A DNA stretch of 64,000 bases from Streptomyces sp. MBT53. GTDB lineage: Bacteria; Actinomycetota; Actinomycetes; Streptomycetales; Streptomycetaceae. Under the pieces are notes generated by a model. It had not been told where the DNA came from, searched no databases, and saw nothing but the letters and a program-made list of their open reading frames with translations. Numbering within the stretch: the stretch's first letter is position 1; each line of letters starts with the position of its first letter. The stretch covers positions 1 to 64,000 of the forward strand of contig NZ_JAEQAZ010000015.1 of NCBI RefSeq assembly GCF_016654115.1, written 5' to 3'. The position numbers were made by a program, and so were the translations under genes. Positions 1-8,089 of this stretch are shown piece after piece.

Positions 1-1383
1 GTTGCGGACGGCGAGGGTGTTGAACGCGAAGTCGTGGTGCGGGCTCTGGGAGGGCGGGGGCGGCGGAAGGACGACGTCGGCGTGGCGTGCGGTCTCGTTG
101 AGGTAGGGGTCGACGCTGACCATGAAGTCGAGCGAGTCGAGGGCCTTGTCGAGGCGGGTGCCGTCCGGTGCGGAGAGCACCGGATTGGAGGCTACGGCGA
201 TCAGCGCGCGGATCGGTTCGCCCTCGGCGGTCGCGGTGTCGATCTCCTCGGCGAGCGCGGAGAGCGGCAACTCGCCCTTCGCTTCCGGGTATTGGCTCAC
301 CCGTGAGTGCCAGCGGCCGAGCGCGAAGCCGTGTCCCGGTCCGGCGGGCCAGGGTGTCCGGTCGGTGGCGGCCTGCGGGAAGAGGGCGCCTCCGGGCCGG
401 TCGAGGTTGCCGGTGAGGATGTTGAGGACGTCGACGAGCCAGCTGGCGAGGGTGCCGTGCGGGACCGTGCAGCTGCCAATGCGGCCGTAGACGGCGGCAG
501 TTGGGGCGGCCGCCAGTTCGCGGGCGAGGGCGCGGATCTCGGCGGCGGTCACGTCGCACGCCTCGGCCACTGCCTCCGGGGTGAAGTCCCGTACCTGCGC
601 GCGGACTTCGTCGACACCCTGGACGTGCGGGGCCAACTCCCCCAGGTTCACGAGGTGTTCATCGAAGAGGACATGGGTCATCGCGGCGAGCAGCAGGGCG
701 TCGGTGCCGGGGCGGACCGCGATGTGCCGGTCGGCGAGCTTGGCGGTGCGGGTGCGGCGCGGGTCGATGACGGTGAGGGTGCCGCCGCGGGCCTTGAGCG
801 CCTTGAGCTTGCCGGGGAAGTCGGGGGCGGTGCACAGACTCCCGTTGGACTCAAGGGGGTTGGCGCCAATGAGGAGCAGATGGTCGGTGTGGTCGAGGTC
901 GGGTACGGGGATCGCGTTGGCGTCGCCGTAGAGCAGGCCGCAGGAGACGTGCTTGGGCATCTGGTCGACCGTGGAGGCGGTGAAGACGCTGCGGGTGCCG
1001 AGGGCGCCGAGCAGGACCTGCGGGTAGAGGGCGCCGGCCATGGTGTGCACGTTGGGGTTGCCGAGGACGACACCGACGGCGTGCGGGCCGTGGCGCTCGA
1101 CGACCGGGCGCAGTCCTGCCGCGACCGCGTCGAAGGCCTCCTCCCAGGTGGCCTCGCGCAGCTCGCCGTCCCGGCGGACGAGGGGGGTGCGCAGCCGGTC
1201 GGGGTCACCGTCGACGGCACCGAAGGAGGCGCCCTTGGGGCAGATGAACCCCTTGCTGAACACGTCGTCGCGGTCGCCTCGGGCGCCGGTCACCCGGGTG
1301 TCCTCGATGGTGAGGGTCAGCCCGCAGGTGGCTTCGCACAGGGGGCAGATACGCAGGGCGGTGCGGGACACGGGGCCTCCCAT
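1..1383 (-). CDS. molybdopterin-dependent oxidoreductase, 3' end cut by window edge
   Basis: This is the N-terminal 461 residues of a Mo/W-bisPGD oxidoreductase of the formate dehydrogenase / nitrate reductase catalytic family; the frame stays open to base 1. The [4Fe-4S] motif is complete: C13-x2-C16-x3-C20 in CPLCEATCGL, with the fourth cysteine at about C48 in GFICPKG. The cofactor-domain signatures LLLIGANPLESNG and VIDPRRT follow, and IAVASNPVLSAPDGTRL lies near the cut. The family is about 700 residues, so roughly a third is missing. No Tat signal is visible, which points to a cytoplasmic enzyme. The ATG at 1383 is followed closely by an in-frame GTG at 1371 that is also possible. A TetR-type palindrome sits 27 bp upstream and a TetR gene precedes it on the same strand, so repression by that protein is likely. 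The substrate cannot be read from this sequence. Confidence 0.9.
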   Translation of the reverse strand, partial: MGGPVSRTALRICPLCEATCGLTLTIEDTRVTGARGDRDDVFSKGFICPKGASFGAVDGDPDRLRTPLVRRDGELREATWEEAFDAVAAGLRPVVERHGPHAVGVVLGNPNVHTMAGALYPQVLLGALGTRSVFTASTVDQMPKHVSCGLLYGDANAIPVPDLDHTDHLLLIGANPLESNGSLCTAPDFPGKLKALKARGGTLTVIDPRRTRTAKLADRHIAVRPGTDALLLAAMTHVLFDEHLVNLGELAPHVQGVDEVRAQVRDFTPEAVAEACDVTAAEIRALARELAAAPTAAVYGRIGSCTVPHGTLASWLVDVLNILTGNLDRPGGALFPQAATDRTPWPAGPGHGFALGRWHSRVSQYPEAKGELPLSALAEEIDTATAEGEPIRALIAVASNPVLSAPDGTRLDKALDSLDFMVSVDPYLNETARHADVVLPPPPPSQSPHHDFAFNTLAVRN

Positions 1384-1409
1384 GGGCGACGTTGCCTCTT
1401 GGCGGTGAG

Positions 1410-1425
1410 CATACCGACCGGTATG
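1410..1425. promoter_or_regulatory. TetR-type operator upstream of the oxidoreductase
   Basis: CATACCGACCGGTATG is a 16-bp palindrome with 7 of 8 paired positions matching. It lies 27 bp upstream of the oxidoreductase start codon. Its size and symmetry fit a TetR-family dimer site, and the TetR gene at 1535-2155 is the obvious candidate. Binding is inferred. Confidence 0.55.
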
Positions 1426-1534
1426 GATGGTGGCGAGGGGGTGCAGGGGTGAGGTCGGAAACCCGCGGACGGGCGGGCGTCCCGCCGGACACCGGTCCCG
1501 CGCCCGTGGAAGGGCGGACGTTCGGCCGCCGGGG

Positions 1535-2155
1535 TCAGTCCAGTACCCGCGCCAGATAAGCCCGCAGCAGCGCCCGGGTCTCCTCGATGACCTTCTCGTC
1601 GCCCTCCGGAGCGACCCGGAAGGCGAGATGGACGAGGGAGTCGGCGGTCTCCACCGCGATCAGGAAGGTGCGGCGGAGGTCTTCGTCGGGTTCGCGCGAG
1701 AGATAGCCGGAGAGCAGGTCGGTGAGGCGGTCGGCGACGCGGTGGTTGGGTTCCGCGTGGCCCGAGCCGACCGGGATCTGGTTGCCGAAGTCGACGAGGG
1801 AGAAGCCGGGCGCGGTGCGCTTCATGGCGATGTACTCGTCCAGGACGGCGTCCACCGCCGCCCGCCAGCCTCCCTCGCCGCCGGTCTCCTTGAGGCGCTC
1901 GGTGACACGCTCCGTGTAGCGCTCCAGGTTCCGCTGGGCGAGGGCGTCGGCCATCGCGCGCTTGTTCCCGAAGAAGCGGTAGACCGAGCCGATGGGGACA
2001 CCGGCGCGCACGGCCACGGCCCGGGTGCTCAGCGCGTCGTAGCCGACCTCGTCGAGGAGGTCGGCGCAGGCGTCGAGGATCCTGGTCAGCCGTTCGGCGC
2101 TGCGCCGCTGCACGGGCGCGCGGCGGAGCGATGTCGTATGGGGCACGGGCTTCAT
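1535..2155 (-). CDS. TetR/AcrR-family transcriptional regulator
   Basis: This 206-aa protein has an N-terminal TetR helix-turn-helix at about residues 19-65. It contains the canonical run RAGVPIGSVYRFFGNKRAMA, with the HTH recognition helix and the following K-R-A-M segment. The C-terminal ligand and dimer domain (about 75-206) is variable and gives no ligand. The ATG at 2155 leaves a basic, disordered tail of about 17 residues before the HTH, common in actinobacterial TetRs. It is transcribed in the same direction as the molybdopterin oxidoreductase, 151 bp downstream, where a palindromic operator lies. It probably controls that gene; its own upstream region shows no equally good palindrome. 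Confidence 0.88.
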   Translation of the reverse strand: MKPVPHTTSLRRAPVQRRSAERLTRILDACADLLDEVGYDALSTRAVAVRAGVPIGSVYRFFGNKRAMADALAQRNLERYTERVTERLKETGGEGGWRAAVDAVLDEYIAMKRTAPGFSLVDFGNQIPVGSGHAEPNHRVADRLTDLLSGYLSREPDEDLRRTFLIAVETADSLVHLAFRVAPEGDEKVIEETRALLRAYLARVLD

Positions 2156-2219
2156 GATGCCTTTGGGCAGCGGTCAGGAGAAGCTCGCACCTCAGTACGG
2201 AACTGGGTGCCCATAACAC

Positions 2220-2783
2220 TCATTCCGGCCCCCGCGTCGATGCGGAACCGGGCGTCTTGCTGCCGTCGGGCGTGGCCTGCACCGCCGACTCCGTGATGTC
2301 CGCCGTACTCTCCACCGGCTTGCCGTGCACGGCCCACACGGTGCCGTCGTCGGCGTAGAGGCGCGCGGTGACGTGGTGGGTGCCGTGCGGGACGAGGTCG
2401 GACGCGAGCCGGTACTCGGGGACGCGGAGCCGCGCGACGGTGCGGCCGTCCACGAGGAGGCGGACGGTGCCGCGGCCCGCGACCGCGACGGGCTTCACAC
2501 CGGCGGGCGAGAAGCGGAAGTCGTGGACGGTCAGCCGGACGTCCCAGCTGTCGTCGGAGGCGTCGGGCTCCACCTCGATACCGATCTCCGGCGCGCCCTT
2601 CTTGCCGACCTCGCGGTAGTGCCGGCCCTGCTCGTCCGTGTTGTCGAGCACCTTGCCCACGGGGGACGGCGACACCCCCTCGCCCTTCCGCCCCTGGGCA
2701 TCGCCGGAATCACAGCCCGCCGATCCGGCCAGCAGCAGGGCACAGACCGCGAGCGCGGTGAGAAGTGCGCGCGACCACGACAT
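2220..2783 (-). CDS. putative secreted lipoprotein of unknown function
   Basis: This 187-aa protein starts with a basic n-region and hydrophobic core (LLTALAVCALLLAG) followed by SAGC. This is an acceptable but imperfect lipobox, with Cys at about residue 24. The mature part begins with a Gly/Ser/Pro-rich linker, and a beta-rich segment (about 70-160) reads like a small Ig-like or carbohydrate-binding fold, for example GRGTVRLLVDGRTVARLRVPE. No catalytic motif is visible. It sits between the TetR gene and hmgA, divergent from hmgA, with no clear operon partner. The lipoprotein call is moderately sure; function is unknown. Confidence 0.65.
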   Translation of the reverse strand: MSWSRALLTALAVCALLLAGSAGCDSGDAQGRKGEGVSPSPVGKVLDNTDEQGRHYREVGKKGAPEIGIEVEPDASDDSWDVRLTVHDFRFSPAGVKPVAVAGRGTVRLLVDGRTVARLRVPEYRLASDLVPHGTHHVTARLYADDGTVWAVHGKPVESTADITESAVQATPDGSKTPGSASTRGPE

Positions 2784-2951
2784 GCCGGGGAGACTAGAAC
2801 ACCGGTCTGACAGCCGGATCCCCCTTGAGGCTGGTTCTTCGCCTCCGGAAGTCGGATTTTCCCCGGACTTTCGTCGTCCCCTTGCGCCCGCGAAACCGCA
2901 ATCCTACGGTGATACATAGGAATCAGATGGCTCAGACGGCGAGGAGCAGAG

Positions 2952-4304
2952 ATGAGCGATGGGGGTACCTCCCGCGCGAGCGGGTTCGAGCGTGGGGACG
3001 TCCGCAAGACCGCCGAGGGGCTGGCCCACCTCGTCGGTTTCGGGAATCAACACAGCTCGGAGGCGGTGCCGGGCGCCCTGCCCGAGGGCCGCAACGCCCC
3101 GCAGCGCGCACCGCTCGGTCTCTACGCGGAGCAGCTCAGCGGTTCGGCGTTCACCGAGCCGAGGGCGCACAACCGCCGCTCGTGGCTGTACCGCGTCCGC
3201 CCCTCGGCCGCGCACCCGCCCTTCACCCGCGCCGACAACGGCGCGATCCGTACGGCACCCTTCACGGAGTCGGTGCCCGATCCGAACCGGCTGCGCTGGA
3301 ACCCGCTCCCCGCGCCCGCGCCCGGCACCGACTTCCTGGCCGGCCTGTGGACCCTGGGCGGCAACGGCGACGCGACCCAGCGCACCGGCATGGCCGTGCA
3401 CCTGTACCACGCCGACTCCTCCATGGACCGGGTCTTCAGCGACGCGGACGGCGAGCTGCTGATCGTCCCGGAGCGCGGGGGGCTGCTGCTGCGCACGGAG
3501 TTCGGGCTCCTCCATGTGGAGCCGGGACATGTGGCGTTGATCCCCCGTGGGGTGCGCTTCCGTGTGGAGCTGCTGGATGCTTCAGCCCGCGGATATGTGT
3601 GCGAGAACTATGGGGCGCCCTTCCAGCTCCCCGACCTCGGCCCGATCGGCGCCAACGGACTCGCCAACGCCCGGGACTTCAGGGCGCCCGTCGCCGCGTA
3701 CGAGGACGTCGAGGGCCCGGTCGAGGTGGTCAACAAGTTCTGCGGCAACCTCTGGACCGCGACCTACGACCACTCGCCCCTCGACGTGGTCGCCTGGCAC
3801 GGCAACCATGTGCCGTACGCCTACGACCTGCGCCGTTTCAATGTGCTCGGCTCCATCTCCTACGACCACCCCGACCCGTCGATCTTCACGGTGCTGACGT
3901 CGCCGTCGGACACCCCGGGACTGGCCGGCGTGGACTTCGTGGTCTTCGCCCCGCGCTGGCTGGTGGGCGAGGACACGTTCCGGCCGCCGTACTTCCACCG
4001 GAACGTGATGAGCGAGTACATGGGCCTCATCGAGGGCGCCTACGACGCGAAGGCGGAGGGCTTCGTGCCCGGGGGCGGCTCGCTGCACAACATGATGTCG
4101 GCGCACGGCCCGGACCGGGAGACCTTCGACCGCGCGAGCGCCGCCGAGCTGCGCCCGCAGAAGATCGACGACGGCCTGGCGTTCATGTTCGAGACCCGCT
4201 GGCCGGTGACGGCGACGGCCCAGGCAGCGCACGCCGACCACCTCCAGCAGGGCTACGACGACGTCTGGCGGGGCCTCCAGCGCCACTTCCGCCCCACGGA
4301 CTGA
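2952..4304 (+). CDS. hmgA: homogentisate 1,2-dioxygenase
   Basis: This is the Fe(II) ring-cleaving enzyme of tyrosine/phenylalanine catabolism, converting homogentisate to maleylacetoacetate in the cytoplasm. The 450-aa length is normal for the family. The N-terminus carries the family run [12 protein letters not shown] and the C-terminal half has the metal site. Spacing matches the human enzyme: H349 and E355 in [13 protein letters not shown], and H385 in [16 protein letters not shown] is also present. The ATG at 2952 follows GAGGAG at 8 bp, which decides the start. A GntR/HutC regulator follows 60 bp downstream on the same strand and could control it. The other genes of the pathway are not in this window. 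Confidence 0.97.
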   Translation: MSDGGTSRASGFERGDVRKTAEGLAHLVGFGNQHSSEAVPGALPEGRNAPQRAPLGLYAEQLSGSAFTEPRAHNRRSWLYRVRPSAAHPPFTRADNGAIRTAPFTESVPDPNRLRWNPLPAPAPGTDFLAGLWTLGGNGDATQRTGMAVHLYHADSSMDRVFSDADGELLIVPERGGLLLRTEFGLLHVEPGHVALIPRGVRFRVELLDASARGYVCENYGAPFQLPDLGPIGANGLANARDFRAPVAAYEDVEGPVEVVNKFCGNLWTATYDHSPLDVVAWHGNHVPYAYDLRRFNVLGSISYDHPDPSIFTVLTSPSDTPGLAGVDFVVFAPRWLVGEDTFRPPYFHRNVMSEYMGLIEGAYDAKAEGFVPGGGSLHNMMSAHGPDRETFDRASAAELRPQKIDDGLAFMFETRWPVTATAQAAHADHLQQGYDDVWRGLQRHFRPTD

Positions 4305-4364
4305 CAACTCCCCACCGGCCCACGGCCCTTGCACCGATCCCTCCCTACCGGTACGGATGGCCCC

Positions 4365-5117
4365 GTGACCTCCTTCGCCCCGGATTCGATCGTCCTGAAC
4401 CGCAAGCTGCCGCTCTGGTACCAGGTGTCGCAGTCCCTGCGCGCCTCGATACTCGGCCGCTCGCCCCAGGACCCGCTGCGGCTGCCCACGGAGGAGCAGC
4501 TCGCGGGGCACTACGGCGTCAGCGTGCTCACGATGCGCCAGGCGTTGAAGGAGCTGGAGGACGAGGGCCTGATCACCCGGCACCGCCGCCGGGGCACGTT
4601 CATCGAACCCGGCGTCCGACGGGCCACGCCGGTACGGCTGTTGGGCTCGGTGGACGCGATCGTGGCCCAGCAGTCCGGCATGACGACCGAGCTCCTGGAC
4701 CACGGCAAGGTGCCCGTACCGCCCGAACTGGCCGAGCACTTCCCGGACTTGACCGAGGTGGCGGCGTATCACCGCCTCCGCTGCGACGAGAAGACCGGCG
4801 AACCCACGAACCACGCCCGCAACCACATCCGCCCCGAACTGGCCGCCCGACTCGACCCGGACGGCCTGATCCGCTGGCCGATGACGAAGGTGCTGCGGGA
4901 CGTCGTGGGCGCGGACATCAGCCGCATCACGGACACGGTGGAGGCCCGCCTCGCCGACCCGGAGACCGCCCGCCTCCTCCAAGTCCCGCTCCTCAGCCCG
5001 ATCCTGCACTACACGGGGATCACCTACGACACCCGGGGCAGGGTGCTGGACGTGGCCGTCATCCACTACCGGGGGGACCGTTTCTCCTTCTCGGTGACGC
5101 TCGACGTCGCGAACTGA
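4365..5117 (+). CDS. GntR-family regulator, HutC/UTRA type
   Basis: The product is 250 aa. An N-terminal winged helix-turn-helix (about residues 15-80) contains LPTEEQLAGHYGVSVLTMRQ and ends in HRRRGTFI. A UTRA effector domain (about 95-245) follows, with the C-terminal strand pattern typical of HutC proteins. I chose GTG at 4365 because the only upstream in-frame start is a TTG at 4329 lying in the hmgA spacer. A perfect TACCGGTA palindrome at 4346-4353 lies just upstream and could be part of an autoregulatory site. Being directly downstream of hmgA, it may respond to an aromatic acid, but the ligand is not visible. Confidence 0.88.
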   Translation: MTSFAPDSIVLNRKLPLWYQVSQSLRASILGRSPQDPLRLPTEEQLAGHYGVSVLTMRQALKELEDEGLITRHRRRGTFIEPGVRRATPVRLLGSVDAIVAQQSGMTTELLDHGKVPVPPELAEHFPDLTEVAAYHRLRCDEKTGEPTNHARNHIRPELAARLDPDGLIRWPMTKVLRDVVGADISRITDTVEARLADPETARLLQVPLLSPILHYTGITYDTRGRVLDVAVIHYRGDRFSFSVTLDVAN

Positions 5118-5129
5118 GGTCGTCGTACG

Positions 5130-6293
5130 ATGCCGAGCGTGACGCACGACGACGCTCCGTTGCTCGCGGACCTCATGCCGTGGTCCGTCGCACCGATCCG
5201 GCTCGGCCGGGGGTGGCCGACGGCTCCCGACGCGGCAACCCTGAAAGCCCGCTGGGACGCCCTGCTGAAGGCCGAAGTCCCGGACCGGGAAGCCCTGTTC
5301 GAGCCGACGCGCTCCCGCACCCTCCACTCGGCGGTGACCCAACTCCCGGGCCAGTCCAGCGGCACGGAGAAACTGGTCCGCGCCACCGGCCCCTGCCCGG
5401 AACCGGTCCGCGTCCTGCACGCCCCCTTCGACGAGCAGTGGCTGATCCCGGACCACCGCCTGATCGACGTGGCCCGGCCGGAGTTGTGGCGGGTGGCGGA
5501 CGAACACCAGGTCTTCGTGGTGGAGACGTCCCCGAACACCGCCGGCCCACCCGTTCTCACGTCGTCACGCCTGCCGGTCCTCCGTCCCGGCCGCGTCCGC
5601 CCCCTGTACCGCCGCCCCGGCGGCGCGGAACCGAACCTGGCACCGGGCCTGCTGGAACACCTCGCCGACCGTCTCGGCCACTCCCCCGCCCCGGTGGACG
5701 TCCTCGCCTGGACGGTGGCGACGGTACGCCCCGGGCCAACCGTCCCCCTGACTGCGGATGCCGAACTCTGGTACCACGGGGTCGAGTTGGGCCACCGCAT
5801 CCTCTGGCTGACGCGCCGCGACGGCGACCGCCCCAAACTCCCCGGCGGCCGACGCCCCTACGTCCGCGCCCCGTTGCCGCCCCTCCCCCTGACCCTCCAC
5901 TACGACCGCGACGAGGAGACCCTCCACCTGGACGAGGGCCGCATCTCCCCGGTCCCGCCCGAGTCCTGGGACTTCGAGGTGAGCGGAGTACGCGTCCTGG
6001 AGGAGTGGTTCACGTCCCGGACGTCAGAGTCCGCCGAGCCGGGCACGCTGGCGGCGATCCGCCCGACGACCTGGCAGCAGACATGGACGTCAGAACTGCT
6101 GGAACTGATCACGGTGTTGGCCCTGCTGGCGGAACTGCGCCCGCAGCAGGAGGAGTTGACGATGACGGACCCGATCACGGCAGCGGAGCTGCGCAAGGCG
6201 GGCATCCTCCCGGCGCCGGAGTCAGCACACCACCCCGCATCGGTCTTGGACCACCACGAAGAGGGCCCAGAGGGTCAATTCACGCTCATCTGA
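5130..6293 (+). CDS. orphan type ISP restriction-modification C-terminal specificity-domain protein
   Basis: The 387-aa product resembles the C-terminal target-recognition segment of type ISP enzymes (LlaBIII-like). The recognisable part is near the end: SWDFEVSGVRVLEEWFTSR, then an SELLELITVLALLAEL helix and a short tail. Upstream are D-x-R-hydrophobic and LWYHGVELG segments. There is no nuclease motif, no helicase Walker A or DEAD box, and no methyltransferase FxGxG or NPPF motif. A full ISP enzyme is about 1,500 residues, so this is a stand-alone recognition module. It starts 12 bp after the GntR gene and may be cotranscribed. Similar proteins are often labelled DNA methyltransferase in Streptomyces, but this sequence alone cannot methylate. 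It could act with a partner encoded elsewhere. Confidence 0.65.
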   Translation: MPSVTHDDAPLLADLMPWSVAPIRLGRGWPTAPDAATLKARWDALLKAEVPDREALFEPTRSRTLHSAVTQLPGQSSGTEKLVRATGPCPEPVRVLHAPFDEQWLIPDHRLIDVARPELWRVADEHQVFVVETSPNTAGPPVLTSSRLPVLRPGRVRPLYRRPGGAEPNLAPGLLEHLADRLGHSPAPVDVLAWTVATVRPGPTVPLTADAELWYHGVELGHRILWLTRRDGDRPKLPGGRRPYVRAPLPPLPLTLHYDRDEETLHLDEGRISPVPPESWDFEVSGVRVLEEWFTSRTSESAEPGTLAAIRPTTWQQTWTSELLELITVLALLAELRPQQEELTMTDPITAAELRKAGILPAPESAHHPASVLDHHEEGPEGQFTLI

Positions 6294-6300
6294 GTCGCTT

Positions 6301-6369
6301 GGGGGCGCGGGGCTGTATTTGATATGCGGCTCCGCCGCGTGGGCGCGCCCAGCCCCCACCGGCCCGCAC
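6301..6369. repeat. Streptomyces intergenic hairpin repeat
   Basis: The spacer between the ISP-like gene and the convergent TetR gene is a nested hairpin. GGGGCTG (6309-6315) pairs with CAGCCCC (6350-6356), and an inner GCGGC-TCC-GCCGC lies at 6326-6338. From memory, closely related copies occur in intergenic DNA of many Streptomyces. It may also serve as the transcription terminator of both flanking genes. Only one full copy is in this window. Confidence 0.6.
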
Positions 6370-6373
6370 GCAC

Positions 6374-7081
6374 CTACGGCGCAAACGCATCCAAAACCTT
6401 CCCCACCGCCACGTCAAAAATGGCGTCCAGATCAATGGGCCCCGGATCCTCCAAGAACGCCGCAGCCATCCGCGGATAAGCCCCACCCACGATCTGACTC
6501 CCCAAGTACGCGATCCGCACCGCGTGTTCCTGTTCCTCGGACCACGGCAACGACCGCGACCGCTCGGCGGTGGCCAGCTCATTGCTCACATACATGGTCA
6601 CAACCCCGTTGAGCATCCCCACAAGCTGCATCTTCGTGCCGTACGTCGCCTCGACCGGATCGAGACAGGCAAGGCAGTGCTCCAGATACCGCAGCGCGTT
6701 CGGGCTGAAGCCGTACACCGGTGACATCAACCGCGGCAGCCACGGATGCCGGTGCATCAGCGTCCGGGTCTGATGGGCGACCCGGACCATGTCCGCCCGC
6801 CAGTCCCCCGACGGCCCCCACTCCTCGTGCTCGCCGCTGACCGCGTCAACCATCAGCTCGTACAGGTCCTCCTTGCGGGGGACGTAGTTGTAGAGCGACA
6901 TCGTGCCGCACCCCAACTCGGCCGCGACATGCCGCATGGACACCGCGTCCAGCCCCCCGCCGTCGGCGATCCGCACCGCCGCCGCCGCGATGTCCGCGCG
7001 GCTGTACGCGGGCCTGGGCCCGCGCCCCGCCCGCTCCGGACGCGCCCAGATCACTTCGGGTACGGCCGCTCGGTCCGCCAT
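6374..7081 (-). CDS. TetR-family regulator of the adjacent drug exporter
   Basis: The product is 235 aa. Its N-terminal HTH (about residues 26-72) includes MRHVAAELGCGTMSLYNYVP, with the LYNYVPRKEDL segment typical of the TetR-class that carries a TetR_C-like ligand domain. The rest is helical, as expected for a drug-binding domain. It is divergent from an ABC exporter operon, with 63 bp between start codons. Two copies of a TACGTAC-type palindrome lie there and over the exporter start. This is the classic layout of a repressor that controls a pump and itself, released by the pump substrate. The start is the ATG at 7081. Confidence 0.9.
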   Translation of the reverse strand: MADRAAVPEVIWARPERAGRGPRPAYSRADIAAAAVRIADGGGLDAVSMRHVAAELGCGTMSLYNYVPRKEDLYELMVDAVSGEHEEWGPSGDWRADMVRVAHQTRTLMHRHPWLPRLMSPVYGFSPNALRYLEHCLACLDPVEATYGTKMQLVGMLNGVVTMYVSNELATAERSRSLPWSEEQEHAVRIAYLGSQIVGGAYPRMAAAFLEDPGPIDLDAIFDVAVGKVLDAFAP

Positions 7082-7109
7082 TGATCATCACCTCGACCAC
7101 CATCCTAGT

Positions 7110-7126
7110 TACGTACACCGTACGTA
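7110..7126. promoter_or_regulatory. operator 1 of the TetR/ABC exporter switch
   Basis: TACGTACACCGTACGTA is a perfect 7-3-7 inverted repeat in the divergent spacer, 18 bp before the exporter ATPase ATG. It shares its half-site with a second copy at 7151-7171, so a dimeric regulator, most likely the divergent TetR protein, probably binds here. Confidence 0.75.
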
Positions 7127-7144
7127 GTGCGCTATGGTCGACCC

Positions 7145-8089
7145 ATGACTACTACGTACGATGTACTTAGTGAAGGTCTGGAGAAGCGCTTCAGCGCCGT
7201 GCACGCGCTGCGCGGGCTGGACCTGGCGGTGGCGCGGGGCACGATCTGCGGGATCCTCGGGCCCAACGGCGCGGGCAAGACCACGGCCGTCCGGCTGCTC
7301 ACCACCCTGCTGCGCCCCGACGCGGGCTCCGCGCGGATCGCCGGCCACGATCTGGTCCGGGAGGCTCCGGCCGTACGGCGCCGGATCGGCGTCACCGGGC
7401 AGTACGCGTCGGTCGACGGCGACCTCACCGGCCGGCAGAACCTGCGCCTGTTCGCGCGGCTGCACCGGGTGCGGGGTCCGGCCGAGCGGGCCGGTGAACT
7501 GCTGGACCGCTTCGGCCTGACCGAGGCCGCCGACCGGCCCGCGTCCACCTACTCCGGCGGGATGCGCCGCCGTCTCGACCTGGCGGCGAGTCTCGTACGA
7601 CGCCCCGACGTGCTGTTCCTGGACGAACCGACGACCGGCCTCGACCCGGCCAGCCGGAATCAGGTCTGGGACGCCGTACGGGACTTGAAGAGGGAGGGTA
7701 CGACCGTGCTGCTGACCACGCAGTACCTGAAGGAGGCCGACCAACTGGCCGACGACATCGCCCTGGTGGACCGGGGGCGGGTCGCGCACAGCGGGTCGCC
7801 GTCCCAACTCAAGGCGCTCATCGGCACGTACGCCGAGGTCGTCGTCGCGCATGCGGACGCGCTGGCGAAGGCGGCCGGTGTCCTCGACCAACTCACGGGC
7901 GCCGAGCCGTCGTTCGACCACGAGCGGAACACCGTCGGCGCGGTCACCGGCGATCCGACCCTCACCCTGCCCCGACTCGTCCGCGAACTCGACGCGGCGG
8001 GCGTGCCGTTGCTCGACGCGAGCCTGCGGCCACCGACCCTCGACGACGTGTTCCTCCGGCTGACGGACCGTAAGGAGGCTGTGACGTGA
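7145..8089 (+). CDS. ABC exporter ATPase, DrrA-like
   Basis: This 314-aa ATPase powers a two-gene ABC-2 exporter of the daunorubicin-resistance type. Walker A is GPNGAGKTT, the signature is YSGGMRRRLD, Walker B is VLFLDEPTTGLDP, and the H-loop position carries Gln in TTQYLKEAD, which is usual for DrrA proteins. A C-terminal regulatory region of about 90 residues ends in PTLDDVFLRLTDR, also typical. I chose ATG at 7145; an upstream in-frame GTG/ATG-like start would sit inside operator 1. The first codons (MTTTYDVLS) are themselves part of operator 2. The stop overlaps the permease start by 4 bp (GTGA), so the two are translationally coupled. Confidence 0.95.
   Translation: MTTTYDVLSEGLEKRFSAVHALRGLDLAVARGTICGILGPNGAGKTTAVRLLTTLLRPDAGSARIAGHDLVREAPAVRRRIGVTGQYASVDGDLTGRQNLRLFARLHRVRGPAERAGELLDRFGLTEAADRPASTYSGGMRRRLDLAASLVRRPDVLFLDEPTTGLDPASRNQVWDAVRDLKREGTTVLLTTQYLKEADQLADDIALVDRGRVAHSGSPSQLKALIGTYAEVVVAHADALAKAAGVLDQLTGAEPSFDHERNTVGAVTGDPTLTLPRLVRELDAAGVPLLDASLRPPTLDDVFLRLTDRKEAVT
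7151..7171. promoter_or_regulatory. operator 2, inside the first codons of the exporter ATPase
   Basis: This is a 9-3-9 inverted repeat, ACTACGTAC-GAT-GTACTTAGT, with one mismatched pair. It matches operator 1 and lies in codons 3-9 of the ATPase gene. Its centre is 43 bp from the centre of operator 1, close to four helical turns, which would suit cooperative binding. Confidence 0.65.

Noticed and set aside
307..1452. Long + strand frame of 381 codons opposite the molybdopterin gene
   Set aside because: It mirrors the real minus-strand gene and has Gly/Val/Asp-rich shadow composition with no motif.
2900..2930. CCTA...TAGG repeat before hmgA as a GntR operator
   Set aside because: Only four matching bases per arm; too weak to call.
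2825..6322. 1,165-codon + strand frame across hmgA, the GntR gene and the ISP-like gene
   Set aside because: Out of frame with three recognisable proteins, Arg/Pro-rich, no motif.
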